A stretch of DNA of 64,000 nt from Bacteroidota bacterium. GTDB lineage: Bacteria > Bacteroidota > Bacteroidia > 2-12-FULL-35-15. The stretch is from positions 124,001 through 188,000 of the forward strand of contig CANJYB010000006.1 in the NCBI GenBank assembly GCA_947479085.1, in the 5' to 3' direction. A model generated the notes under the pieces. The model saw nothing but the letters and a program-made list of their open reading frames with translations. It was not told where the DNA came from and searched no databases. This document shows, piece by piece, positions 37,074-46,962 of the stretch (position 1 is the first letter of the stretch; each line of letters begins with the position of its first letter). Made by a program: the position numbers and the translations under genes.

Positions 37074-38021
37074 TTATTGTTTAACCACCTTTTTAGTAGT
37101 TATTCCATTTCCTTGTGGTGAGCCTGGCGAACCATCCGTTTCCACTTTAACAAAGTAAATCCCATTTGGTTGGCTGGTTAGGTTTACAGTTGGGTTAGTG
37201 GTTGTTATTATTTCCTGGCCTAATAAGTTGGTTACTTTTATTTCCTTTATTTTCCTTCCTTCTGCACTTAAAGTAAATAATCCACTTGTAGGGTTTGGTG
37301 AAATCAAAACATTATTATTACTTATCTCATCCACTCCCAAGCCACTTCCTGTACAATCCACTATACTTACATCATCCACATAATAAAATGCAAATCCTGG
37401 ATTGTTATTAATAGCTAGCGTATCGGTAGTAACATTTAAATTAAAATTGCCAAGAATAATATATTTCTCACCACCAGTAGCAATGTATTCCCCTGAAATT
37501 AATGTCCAGCTAGTTGTATCAATAATAATATTTGTATCAAGTAGTTGAGGAATAAAAGACAAAACGCTATTAGAAGCGACATAAGTATTAGAAGTTGAAA
37601 GATACATGCCAAAATTATTAGTGCCAACAGAACTTTCTTCAGCCAAATTTATATAAAAACTAACACAATATTTTCGTTGAGAAACTAATATACTATCTAA
37701 TTGCACTTGTAAGTATTCTCTAAAAGTACTGTTACTTAAATATGTAGTTACACCTGCATATCCATTTCCAAAATGGGGGATTTCGTATCCTCGGGTGTTT
37801 AATGGTACGCCCAGCCCACTGGAAATGGCGCAAGTGTTAAATAAGTCAGGACTTCCAGTAGAAGGACTATCCCAAGGAGATGCAATACCAATATTTATAG
37901 CTCCATAAGAAAAATTACAACTATCTATTGCTTCAAAGCTCCAGTTAGGCACTATATTTTGAGAATAAAAGTAATTATTAAACCCAATAATTATAAAAAA
38001 CAAAATTATCTTTCCTTTCAT
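37074..38021 (-). CDS. T9SS type A cargo protein, copy 2 of a duplicated pair
   Basis: 315 residues (from ATG 38021). A signal peptide (about 1-20, ends YFYSQ) is followed by a beta-sandwich domain (NIVPNWSFEAI ... PWDSP ... FNTCAI ... REYLQVQLDSI), then IVDCTGSG and a T9SS tail from LISPNPTSG. The N-terminal domain resembles carbohydrate-binding or jelly-roll lectin-like modules. It is clearly paralogous to the gene at 38794-39750. The ATG overlaps the stop of the fragment gene upstream by one base (TAATG). Confidence 0.85.
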   Translation of the reverse strand: MKGKIILFFIIIGFNNYFYSQNIVPNWSFEAIDSCNFSYGAINIGIASPWDSPSTGSPDLFNTCAISSGLGVPLNTRGYEIPHFGNGYAGVTTYLSNSTFREYLQVQLDSILVSQRKYCVSFYINLAEESSVGTNNFGMYLSTSNTYVASNSVLSFIPQLLDTNIIIDTTSWTLISGEYIATGGEKYIILGNFNLNVTTDTLAINNNPGFAFYYVDDVSIVDCTGSGLGVDEISNNNVLISPNPTSGLFTLSAEGRKIKEIKVTNLLGQEIITTTNPTVNLTSQPNGIYFVKVETDGSPGSPQGNGITTKKVVKQ

Positions 38022-38767
38022 TATTTGCAAATAATTACTTTACCTGAATACACTCGGTTCTCATTAATGAATACTTGATAAAAATATATACCATTTTGCA
38101 ATTGTTTTTCGTGAATGTTTATAAATGTTGCATCGTTCAATAATTTATAAGAACTTATTTGTTTTCCAAGTAAATCATATATTAAGATATAACCAGTTTC
38201 CTTTTCTGATAGTTTATAACTGAATTGCATTTCTCCTCCGTTCGGATTAGGGTATAATTTATAGTTTGTAATTTCATCATTTGACACCATGTGATTATTT
38301 ATGGGCATTGATTTAGTCATTTCTAAATCTATTACATCTATAAAAAGCATAATACGTGACATAAAAACCGCATCTCCTCCATGTATTGGATTTTGATAGG
38401 CAACATTCTCTAATTGTGAGACTTCTGAACTGTCATATCTATATCTATCTTCCATACTCAGTGACGTGTCAGAATTATAGCGAATTTCGTTAAGATAAAT
38501 AGAGTTAACAATCTTTTGGTTTTCCTCCATCGAACATCTTGTTGGTAAATTTTGATTCATTAATATTGCCTGTGTTGTATCAGCTATTGTTGAATCTTTG
38601 ATGTATGCAATTATCTTTTGAAAACTGCCTATATTGTTGTATCTTGTACTGTCGTAAAATTTTTGATATAAGGTATCATCAGTAGTACCAAGTGACAATA
38701 AAGAGGTATCTGCTTTTAATGCTTTATAAGCATAAATAGAATCTCTCATTTTAAATTCAAAATTCAA
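38021..38767 (-). pseudogene. Duplicated C-terminal fragment of the 2234-residue T9SS protein
   Basis: About 248 residues that match the last ~250 residues of the giant protein at 39765-46469 (shared blocks FEFKMRDSIYAY, EENQK, VNSIYL, AYQNP, GGDAVFM, RIMLFID, YKLYPNPN). It has no signal peptide. Homology continues for about nine codons upstream of the TTG at 38767 and then runs into the end of the preceding gene with no start codon, so the frame has lost its 5' part. The first ATG is at 38749. The sorting domain is intact but could not be reached by Sec without a signal peptide. It may be translated by coupling but is probably a remnant. Confidence 0.8.
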
Positions 38768-38793
38768 TGTGTCGTAGTTATTTTGATTCCTTA

Positions 38794-39750
38794 TTATTGT
38801 TTTACAAACTTTGTTCTTGCGGTTTTTTTCTCACTTTGTACTTCCACAAAGTAAATACCAAGGGGTAGATTGCTAATATCTATTTCTGTCTTTGCTTTTG
38901 TTATAGAAGATGAAAAAACTATTTCTCCTAAAACATTATAGATATACAAGGGCTTCTTTCCCTCTCCATTAGTAAGGGTTAGAGTGAGAATTGTTGTTGC
39001 AGGGTTTGGAAATATTTCTATTCCTTCATTCTCTGTTAATTCTCCAACTCCAAAACCACTTCCTGTACAATCCACTATAGTTACATCATCTATGTAATAA
39101 TACGACCAATTCTCAATTCCATTCATTGCCAAAGTATCTGTTGTAGCTTCTGTATTGAAATTACCGATAATAATATATTGTTCTCCTCCTTGTGCAATAT
39201 AAGTTCCTGAAACTAATGTCCAACTTGCAGTATCACTTATTATATTGGTATCAATTATTTGAGGAGTTAAATTTAAACGATAAGCATTAGGAATTTGCGT
39301 ATGTGTTGCTGAAAAATACAAACCCATATTGTTTACCGCATAATCATTTCCGTTAGACTTACTTGTATAAAAACTTACACAATACATTTTATTAGCTATT
39401 AATACACTATCTAATTGTACTTGTAAATATTCCCTTAGATTTTGTCCTTGACCAAAAATAACTTCTCCAACATATCCATTTCCCGTATGCGGGTATTGAT
39501 ATCCATAATAATTAGTAGGAACATTGAACTGCTGGGATGGAGGAATAGCGCAAGTGTTAAATATATCGGGAGAACCAACTGTTGGACTATCCCAAGGAGG
39601 AACGGAACCTAAAGCAACACCCAAAGAATCACAAGCTGTAACATTTTCAAAACTTGGGTTAGGCACAAGATTCGGTTGTGAAAAAATTTCTTCCCTTACT
39701 CCTGAAAAAAGTAAAACAAAACAAATAATATATTTGAAAACTGTTTTCAA
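38794..39750 (-). CDS. T9SS type A cargo protein, copy 1 of a duplicated pair
   Basis: 318 residues. A signal peptide (about 1-25, ends IFSQ) is followed by the same jelly-roll-like domain as the protein at 37074-38021 (shared LVPNPSFE, PWDSP, FNTCAI, REYLQVQLDSVL, YCVSFY, SWTLVSG, YYIDDVTIVDCTGSG). The T9SS sorting domain starts at IEIFPNPATT and ends FVKQ. The start is a TTG at 39750, 14 bases after the stop of the giant gene; the signal peptide requires it. No catalytic residues recognised. Confidence 0.85.
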   Translation of the reverse strand: MKTVFKYIICFVLLFSGVREEIFSQPNLVPNPSFENVTACDSLGVALGSVPPWDSPTVGSPDIFNTCAIPPSQQFNVPTNYYGYQYPHTGNGYVGEVIFGQGQNLREYLQVQLDSVLIANKMYCVSFYTSKSNGNDYAVNNMGLYFSATHTQIPNAYRLNLTPQIIDTNIISDTASWTLVSGTYIAQGGEQYIIIGNFNTEATTDTLAMNGIENWSYYYIDDVTIVDCTGSGFGVGELTENEGIEIFPNPATTILTLTLTNGEGKKPLYIYNVLGEIVFSSSITKAKTEIDISNLPLGIYFVEVQSEKKTARTKFVKQ

Positions 39751-39764
39751 TATAGCAAAGATAG

Positions 39765-42700
39765 TTATTTTACTATTATCAACTTATCTGCTTTCACTTT
39801 TTCATCTCCCACCTTAATTACAAAATAATAAGCACCTCCACTCAATTCTACGGCATTTATTACTGTTGTTTTATTTTCAGAAGACAATGATTGTTGTTTT
39901 ACCAACCGCCCTGTCATATCATAAATACTAAATAAACTTGTTTTATTTCCTTCAATAGAATATTCTAATATCATATTTCCATCATTCGGATTAGGGTATA
40001 GCTTGTAATCTTTTATTTTCTCCAGTGGAGTATTATTTTTTATTGATAAGTATCTATTTGTCATTTCAATATTCCTTATATCAATGAAAAGCATGATACG
40101 AGCCATAAACACAGCGTCTCCTCCGCTCATTGGGTTTTGATACGCTATGTCTTCTAATACTGAAATTTCTGTACTATCGTATTGATATCTTTCTAAATGA
40201 GCAGTATCACTAATGTACGCTACCTCGCTCAAATAAATTGAGTTTACTGTTTTCTGGTTCTCTTCTATCAAACATGTTGGAACAACATTTTGATTAATTA
40301 TGTTTGCTTGCGAGTTATACCCTAAATCTTTTATTTGTTGAAATTTGCCAATATTACTATTCATCGCATAGTCATAAAAGTTATTATACAAAGTATCATC
40401 GGATGTGCCCGTTGATAACAATGTGGTATCAGATTTTAATATTCCATAAGCATAAATAGAATCACGCATTTTAAATTCAAAATTCAATGTATCATAATTG
40501 TTTTGGTTCCTTACTATTTTTCCTATTCTTCTTTCACGTATGTCAATTATATCTGCAATATCTAATGAACGAAGGTCGTCACAAGGGCTTCCTCCGGTAG
40601 CTGTATCAAAAGTAATTCCATAAACATATAAATTCGAAGTAGGATAAGGATCTGTATTTAATCCTGAAATAAAATGCCAGTTAATTGTATCAGTACTACC
40701 TATAATATATTTTGTATTACTATACCATTCATTACCTGTCGAATTACCACCTGCACCGGGAAACTGGTCCCCAATTACTGCATTATCAAAATTAAATCCA
40801 TAAGCGCAAGTATCTAAGAAATTACAGGCAAACATACTGTTATTACAACTGCTTGTTGAATAAATACCGCTACCCATATTTATTAATATGTTTTTATAAA
40901 CATAACTTTCAGGGCTATCGTCCACAGATATTCCAATCAAAGTGCTTGATAAAGTTGTATCAACGGGAACCCCAGTTTGCCTTATCGTATTATACTTCAC
41001 TACAGCACTGTCGCATTCTGCTATACTTATTCCGCAATAAAAACCGGTTGCATACGAAGTATCTGTAAAATTTACTTCGTTGCTATCCACTGTTGCCCAA
41101 TAATCCATACCTCTTACTTCAATGCCTGTCCCTTCTTTAGGAATATCAATCACATTATTAAAAATAATCAATGTAGTGTCTGTGCTGCTCGCGCCTGTGC
41201 TCGGGTTACCTGCATAAATTCCCCAATTGGCAAGGTTTGCAAGAGTTATATGGTTTTCGTTAATAGCCACCGTATCGCTTCCCATATCATAACAAACCAC
41301 ACCCCTTACCATATCATTCATATTGTTTTCATTAATGGTTATTTTTTTCTTCAAAGCCCCATCTATATACACTCCGTCACTATTTATGTTCAGAAACTCA
41401 TTCCTTATAATTTCATCATTCAGGTTCCTCGAATATACGCCCGTGGTGCAGGTATCAAATTCGTTGGGTAAATTTGTACCCATACCTCCCACTATCAGGC
41501 TCGATACTTTAGTTTTAGGCCCGGAATGTATAGCATAGATAGCCGTTCCGCTCAAATCTCGAACTCTTGAAACATGCGTAATGTTTTCAAACACATTGTT
41601 CCATACTGCCATATTACTGCCTATCGACCGTATTCCATAATCTAGATAGTCAAAAATATTATCTTTATAAGAAAAGGAAGAATCCCCAAAAGGAATAGGT
41701 CTCGCATACGTAATTTCTTGTATCTCTATACCCGTAAAAGACCTTACCCGGCTCAATAACCTATCCTTCTGAAAACTCGAAACATTCCCATTACTGCTAT
41801 AATCAGCAATAATATAACCTGCCATCGAATATATGGGCATTACCGTATACAACGAATCAAAGTTTCTACACGTAAAAACACTGTGATGCAAATTATAATC
41901 GTTCGTTTGCTGCATAGTTCCGCTGTACTTGGTCAAAAGCATTCCAGTACTATTTTTGTTAAATATAGTGCTGTCAATTTCATAATGCCCACCACCTGCT
42001 GAAGAAATAGCATTAACAGCATCTTCAATTACCGAAGTTTTTATAATTACCTTTTCCGTTTTCCCGTTGATTTTTATTCCATCCCATAACGTATCGCATC
42101 CCCGTAAGTATGAACCCAAAATTGTTAACGTATCATGCGGCAACAATACTATCTCACTTAGCTCGCCTAGTTTTATGTCACAATTTTTAAGAATTAAATT
42201 CTGATCTACATAAAAACTGCCGTTAATCCCAAATTGCTGCGCCTGTATTTTTACTGTACTTCCAGTTATACTGGCAAAGCCGGTTCCAAGCAGCGGCACT
42301 ACTTTAGAAACAGAATCGATACTTACCGGATAAGTAACCACATAACTATTAACTGCATCTCCTAGGCTTATATTATCGTCTCTGTCAAACAAGCAGAATC
42401 TATAATCAGGATACACTGTCTCTGGAGTACAGGGCATACTATTAACAGTTAAAGTTGTACTATCCACACATCCATTAATAGTAGTAGCTGTTACAGTATA
42501 AGTATTCGGAACCAATATAGTACCAAAATTAGCGGTATCACCATCCACGGTTTGAGAAACAGGAGCCGGACTCCAACTATACGTATAGGCACCGGTAGCC
42601 CAAAGTACAAGAGCTCCCGGCAGGCAGTCTGGGTAATTAATCGCAACCACATTAAGATCTGTAGGATAAACCAACACCGTCCCTACCGCAGTACCTTTAC

Positions 42701-45700
42701 AACCATTACTTGCAATCCCTGTAACCGTATACGTTTGCGTAGTACTCGGAGCAGCCGATGCCGAATCAATTCCTATTGCTGTAGCCCCTGCACTCCATAC
42801 ATAAGTGGCAGCACCGCCTGCCACCATATAGGCTAGGGTTCCTTTACATACGGTGTCTGATGTTACTGTTACAGTCGGGTTAGGTATAATAAGCGAATCA
42901 TTAATAGAAAAATTTATTTCATCAGGCACCGCATTACATACCGGTTTGCCGGTACAGCTATATTGGTACGATACCGATAAATGGATATAATAAAGTCCAT
43001 TCAATGTATCCACATCATTCACACAAATATGTTTAGGAATATCACCCGCCAGTTGGAAACAAAAACAACGTTTAAAATGAACATAGCCGATATTAAATCC
43101 TTGCATATCTTCATCAAACGCAATACTGTCAGTAACACTATCGGTAGTACAATCAACCACCTGTAGCTGAAGATTGGAAAAATAACCGTTGGTAACCGTA
43201 TCCGTCAGCAAAAGGAAAACGTTTGGCAATGCTGTCTCCGTGGCGCAATAGGTGTACTTAGGGGTAGTAAAATGCCCAAGGTTATTAATAGTCAAAGCCC
43301 CTCCGTTAGTAAGTGTAAATATTGGATGCTCTTGTTTAATATACTGGTTGGTATCTGTATATAAAGTAGTATCATAATAGATACTTTCCATGTTCTGGTA
43401 ATTTCGTACATAATTTGCCTTTACTGTAAAGTATTCCAGCGTATCTGCATCACAATCGGGCTGCATGTACAGCTTCATTTTTATTAAAGGCGGAAAGCTC
43501 GTAATAGGTTGCGAATTTTTACAATCCAGCAACGGAAAACAATTATGAACTGAATCAAGTCCCGAAAAAGTATAAGTGGTATATCCTGTAAATCCGTTAA
43601 AAGCAATACTGCATGGCGAAATGGTATCCACAGAACTCCAATGCCCTGTATTCGATAAAAATAAATTACCTGCCGTATTCCCTCCATCATAATCATCCAC
43701 CGTCATTGTAAATTCAGTACGCAAAAGGGTATAATGAGGAGGAATATCAAATGATACCGTATCTCCGAGTTTGGAATAAGGTCTGAATTCATTCGGGAAA
43801 TCAGGCTGTCCGTCCGAATACCTTGCCCCTGCATTAATAAATTCAAATGAAAAATTAGCAATGGCACAGCCCAATGTATCGCTCGCAAAATGTTCATAAG
43901 CTATTTGGGTAACAGGTTGCAAAATGGTAAAATTCGCACCCCAGTCGTCACACGAATGTTCAAGCGAACTATCCACTTTCATACCCATATATTCAGCCCT
44001 GAAGTCGAGCAAGTCATTTATTCTTCTTGTAAAAAATACATCACTCCCTCCAGTTGATAGAGGATTGGAAGGATAAACACTTTCTACCCTTAAATGAATA
44101 TCGGCCACAAAATGGTAAGTTATAGAAGTATCAGTAAGGTAAGAATTAGGAATTTTAAAGTTCATTTCTCCCTGGTTAAAAGTATCTGCAACTACCCAAA
44201 AAAGAGGAGAACCATAGCCTATAGTAACCGTATCGTAATTCACCGTATCATTATTGTGGAATATTTTTATAATACTTGGCACCGTATGATCCAGTTCAAA
44301 AAGTTGCGCGTTCGCGCATCCTCCCCCGCACACTGCTGTATGTATCGTATCGTACCGCATCTGCAAATAAATGTTTGAATAAAGGCCTTCCACTCCTTTA
44401 AACTGTCCTTCTATTTTAGCTTCCACAGCATCTCCCGGGTAAGCCGATTTTAAATCCGGAAATCCCGAACCATTTAATATCGAATCTGCCAAAGGTATAG
44501 CAGAGCAGTTCCAGCTGAAAGGTAAAGCAGCAGTAGCACTGGTATTTGGGCAAACAAACCCTTTGCTTGTTCTCAGAAATGTAAAGGGATGATGTGAAAA
44601 CGGGGGGCTTTGGTCATTGTTAAAAGTAGCAAATGCAGTGGGGTTACAAAATCCGGGACAATGATGCACCACATGTGTCTCAGCCCTGGCCAGCAGGTCA
44701 GCGCATGGCTGTATGGAGTCTGGTCTGTCGCAACATACAAATTCCATTTCAAATTTTAATTCATCCGTGTATCTGAAAGGGTAGGGAGGAAGCACCGTGG
44801 GTGCACAGTCGCAAGAAAGTTTTAAGGGTATTTCCAGGCAGGTCAGTTTTGCTAATGTATTCATTGCAGCCTGATGTTCCATCGGAAAATGATGTATATC
44901 AATATTAATATATCCGGGCGTATAAGTAGTAGTATCCACCGAACCTGTGGTGTCAGTTATGCAACTCCCTTTAGTTTCTCTTACTTCTGTCAATCGGGTA
45001 ATAGGGGTATATACAGAGTCAATTAACAGATTCAAATGACCAATTAAAAAATCAGGAGACGAACTGATGCCCGAAAGAAGAAAACTGGAAGTATCAAGAT
45101 GATACCCTGCAGGCAAGGGTAAATGTATCCGGTAATAGCCATTCGGGCAATCAAAAAGGAAATTACCATTCGTCCATACCTGGTCAAAATTCGGGCAGAT
45201 TTTTACATTAAATCCTTCATTGGCTAATACATCCGAACCATTAGCCGTAAGTGCATCTATTGTTGAAGTCTTTTCATACACTCTATATATATAACCTTTA
45301 CTTACCTCTCCGTTCAGATAATCGTCCTTTGCAAAGAGATGAGTGTGGTGGTCAGTTGTATCTAAGTCATGACATTGATTATTATATTTTTCAGTAGTAT
45401 ATATTCCGAGTTCTTTTGCAATGTCAGTAGTTAACAAGTCAGGCGAATCAAAGGGACAGGAAGCATTATAATTAAAATTAACTTTCAGTTCAAACCCATT
45501 TCCTTCATTCACATCATCCACATTACCATCTCCATCAATATCAGCCAGTGTATTTGCTCCAAATGGTGAACTACCTGCCCAGCCTGTTGGTAAACTGCTG
45601 AAATCAATTTCATAATAAGCCATATCAGCCGATACTCCTGTTAATCCCGGTATCAGGCATAAACCATTTGTACATCTCTTTATAATAGAAGAAGGCAAAG

Positions 45701-46469
45701 GTGTAGCAAATGAATTGATATAAATAGTATTGGTGTCAATATCGCCCAGCCGGGTGGTTACGGTAAGGTATATTTTTAAATCCGTAAGTTTCGCAAATCC
45801 TACGGGCGCACCCGAAACAAGACCATTTCCATCATTATGATACCTGAAAGTTAAAACAGAAGGTCCTCCACTGTCGCATCCGTTATAGCTATAATTAATT
45901 AAGGCATAAGGCGGGACACCAGCCGTATCTCTGGTAGTATAATGGCTTAGCTCGGGTTGCCCTCCCGATACAATGCTAACATTACTAACAATTCTTGGAA
46001 TAGTATCACATTCATTACCAATACAACCGTATGTAAAAACAAAAGCATCAGGAATTCCCGCCCCTCCTGTTGCGCACTTTGCCACGGTACAAATATGAAG
46101 ATAGGTAGTATCATTAGCAGCTAAAGAAGTATGAATACTATTTGAACCACCCAATGCTGTCCACGCTCCTGTAACTCCTGCATTTGTGCAACCTCCGGTA
46201 GGAGTTGAGATGGTCGAAAACGAGTAATAAGTAAGTGGAAGGTTTAAAAAACTTTGGCCTGTCAGATCAATTGAAAAGCTCGGAACTAAACTATCACCGG
46301 AAACAATTTCAAAAATTAATTCACCCCTGTCACCCGAATTCAGAATCAATGAGCCCGAGTAATTGGTTACATTATTGATGGTTACTGGTGTAAGAGTAGA
46401 ACAAATACATTGCCCCTTTGCCATATAACCAAAGGTTATTAAGGCAATAATAGTGAGTAGTTTTTTCAT
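39765..46469 (-). CDS. Giant secreted beta-helix protein with T9SS type A tail
   Basis: 2234 residues. Signal peptide 1-20 (ends GYMAKGQ). The first ~1180 residues are beta-rich and Thr/Cys-rich with repeated DUF11-like or Ig-like stretches and an EF-hand-like loop (DIDGDGNVDDVNEG, about residue 310). A PKD/Ig-like pair with CKG and GCKG motifs follows at about 1200-1370. A right-handed parallel beta-helix covers about 1440-1960 (repeating short strands such as GVYIDGALKKKITINENN). The last ~250 residues hold the block that was duplicated downstream, with the sorting domain from LYPNPNDGNM. It is probably a surface adhesin or polysaccharide-binding protein; beta-helices can also be lyases but no catalytic signature is visible. 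First gene of a four-gene run. Confidence 0.88.
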   Translation of the reverse strand: MKKLLTIIALITFGYMAKGQCICSTLTPVTINNVTNYSGSLILNSGDRGELIFEIVSGDSLVPSFSIDLTGQSFLNLPLTYYSFSTISTPTGGCTNAGVTGAWTALGGSNSIHTSLAANDTTYLHICTVAKCATGGAGIPDAFVFTYGCIGNECDTIPRIVSNVSIVSGGQPELSHYTTRDTAGVPPYALINYSYNGCDSGGPSVLTFRYHNDGNGLVSGAPVGFAKLTDLKIYLTVTTRLGDIDTNTIYINSFATPLPSSIIKRCTNGLCLIPGLTGVSADMAYYEIDFSSLPTGWAGSSPFGANTLADIDGDGNVDDVNEGNGFELKVNFNYNASCPFDSPDLLTTDIAKELGIYTTEKYNNQCHDLDTTDHHTHLFAKDDYLNGEVSKGYIYRVYEKTSTIDALTANGSDVLANEGFNVKICPNFDQVWTNGNFLFDCPNGYYRIHLPLPAGYHLDTSSFLLSGISSSPDFLIGHLNLLIDSVYTPITRLTEVRETKGSCITDTTGSVDTTTYTPGYINIDIHHFPMEHQAAMNTLAKLTCLEIPLKLSCDCAPTVLPPYPFRYTDELKFEMEFVCCDRPDSIQPCADLLARAETHVVHHCPGFCNPTAFATFNNDQSPPFSHHPFTFLRTSKGFVCPNTSATAALPFSWNCSAIPLADSILNGSGFPDLKSAYPGDAVEAKIEGQFKGVEGLYSNIYLQMRYDTIHTAVCGGGCANAQLFELDHTVPSIIKIFHNNDTVNYDTVTIGYGSPLFWVVADTFNQGEMNFKIPNSYLTDTSITYHFVADIHLRVESVYPSNPLSTGGSDVFFTRRINDLLDFRAEYMGMKVDSSLEHSCDDWGANFTILQPVTQIAYEHFASDTLGCAIANFSFEFINAGARYSDGQPDFPNEFRPYSKLGDTVSFDIPPHYTLLRTEFTMTVDDYDGGNTAGNLFLSNTGHWSSVDTISPCSIAFNGFTGYTTYTFSGLDSVHNCFPLLDCKNSQPITSFPPLIKMKLYMQPDCDADTLEYFTVKANYVRNYQNMESIYYDTTLYTDTNQYIKQEHPIFTLTNGGALTINNLGHFTTPKYTYCATETALPNVFLLLTDTVTNGYFSNLQLQVVDCTTDSVTDSIAFDEDMQGFNIGYVHFKRCFCFQLAGDIPKHICVNDVDTLNGLYYIHLSVSYQYSCTGKPVCNAVPDEINFSINDSLIIPNPTVTVTSDTVCKGTLAYMVAGGAATYVWSAGATAIGIDSASAAPSTTQTYTVTGIASNGCKGTAVGTVLVYPTDLNVVAINYPDCLPGALVLWATGAYTYSWSPAPVSQTVDGDTANFGTILVPNTYTVTATTINGCVDSTTLTVNSMPCTPETVYPDYRFCLFDRDDNISLGDAVNSYVVTYPVSIDSVSKVVPLLGTGFASITGSTVKIQAQQFGINGSFYVDQNLILKNCDIKLGELSEIVLLPHDTLTILGSYLRGCDTLWDGIKINGKTEKVIIKTSVIEDAVNAISSAGGGHYEIDSTIFNKNSTGMLLTKYSGTMQQTNDYNLHHSVFTCRNFDSLYTVMPIYSMAGYIIADYSSNGNVSSFQKDRLLSRVRSFTGIEIQEITYARPIPFGDSSFSYKDNIFDYLDYGIRSIGSNMAVWNNVFENITHVSRVRDLSGTAIYAIHSGPKTKVSSLIVGGMGTNLPNEFDTCTTGVYSRNLNDEIIRNEFLNINSDGVYIDGALKKKITINENNMNDMVRGVVCYDMGSDTVAINENHITLANLANWGIYAGNPSTGASSTDTTLIIFNNVIDIPKEGTGIEVRGMDYWATVDSNEVNFTDTSYATGFYCGISIAECDSAVVKYNTIRQTGVPVDTTLSSTLIGISVDDSPESYVYKNILINMGSGIYSTSSCNNSMFACNFLDTCAYGFNFDNAVIGDQFPGAGGNSTGNEWYSNTKYIIGSTDTINWHFISGLNTDPYPTSNLYVYGITFDTATGGSPCDDLRSLDIADIIDIRERRIGKIVRNQNNYDTLNFEFKMRDSIYAYGILKSDTTLLSTGTSDDTLYNNFYDYAMNSNIGKFQQIKDLGYNSQANIINQNVVPTCLIEENQKTVNSIYLSEVAYISDTAHLERYQYDSTEISVLEDIAYQNPMSGGDAVFMARIMLFIDIRNIEMTNRYLSIKNNTPLEKIKDYKLYPNPNDGNMILEYSIEGNKTSLFSIYDMTGRLVKQQSLSSENKTTVINAVELSGGAYYFVIKVGDEKVKADKLIIVK

Positions 46470-46649
46470 GTTTAGGAGTTTTGAGTAAATACATTTTTGG
46501 ATTTCTATTGGCTAAAATAAGTTATTTGTTTCAATAAACAATTTTTTTTATCAATTAATTATTTTCAAGAAATCATCTCATTTCCCAGCACTTTAATCAA
46601 CTAACTCTTCCCTGAAATTCTTTTTTCGTCTGTTTCAATCGTTTTAGTG

Positions 46650-46962
46650 TACCGAACGATTGTAACATGCACCAAATAAATGCTGTTGGTGTATATTACC
46701 ATCGAAATGGTGACAATAAGAATGCTGATGGTGTAAGTTACAATGGAAATGGCGACAGTAAGAATGCTTTTGTTTACTGTTACAATCGAAACAGTAACAA
46801 TAAATATGCTGATGGTGTATGTTGCAATGAAAATGGTGACAATAACAATGCTTTTGGTGCATGTTATAATGGTAATGGTGTCAATATAAATGCTGATGGT
46901 GAACATTACGATTGAAAGTGTTACCATTTCGATTGTTTGTGTTACTGTTTCGATTGTAACCT
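46650..46962. repeat. 21/42-bp tandem array with inverted end (array 2)
   Basis: Five clear 42-base units (46696-46905) each consist of two different 21-base halves, approximately TTACAATGGAAATGGTGAC.. and TAAGAATGCTGATGGTGT... Degenerate copies extend to both sides. At the right end the orientation flips: 46940-46960 is the exact reverse complement of 46779-46799 (21 of 21 bases). Each A-half has a short dyad (GTTAC...GTAAC in the best copy). It lies upstream of the giant minus-strand gene, leaving 46470-46649 without other features. Confidence 0.93.

Larger units (their letters stand above)
37074..40515 (-). repeat. Diverged ~1.72-kb tandem duplication
   Basis: Two adjacent blocks of nearly equal length, 38795-40515 and 37074-38794, each contain the 3' ~750 bases of the giant gene followed by a ~315-residue cargo gene. 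Homology of the second block begins at RNQNNYDTL, as in the first. Protein similarity is clear in both halves but the DNA has diverged, so the event is old. Confidence 0.8.

Noticed and set aside
46601-46927. Protein genes within array 2 (108 codons on the minus strand, 82 on the plus strand)
   Set aside because: A unit length divisible by three keeps a frame open in all copies. The peptides are plain heptad repeats with no start region or conservation signal.
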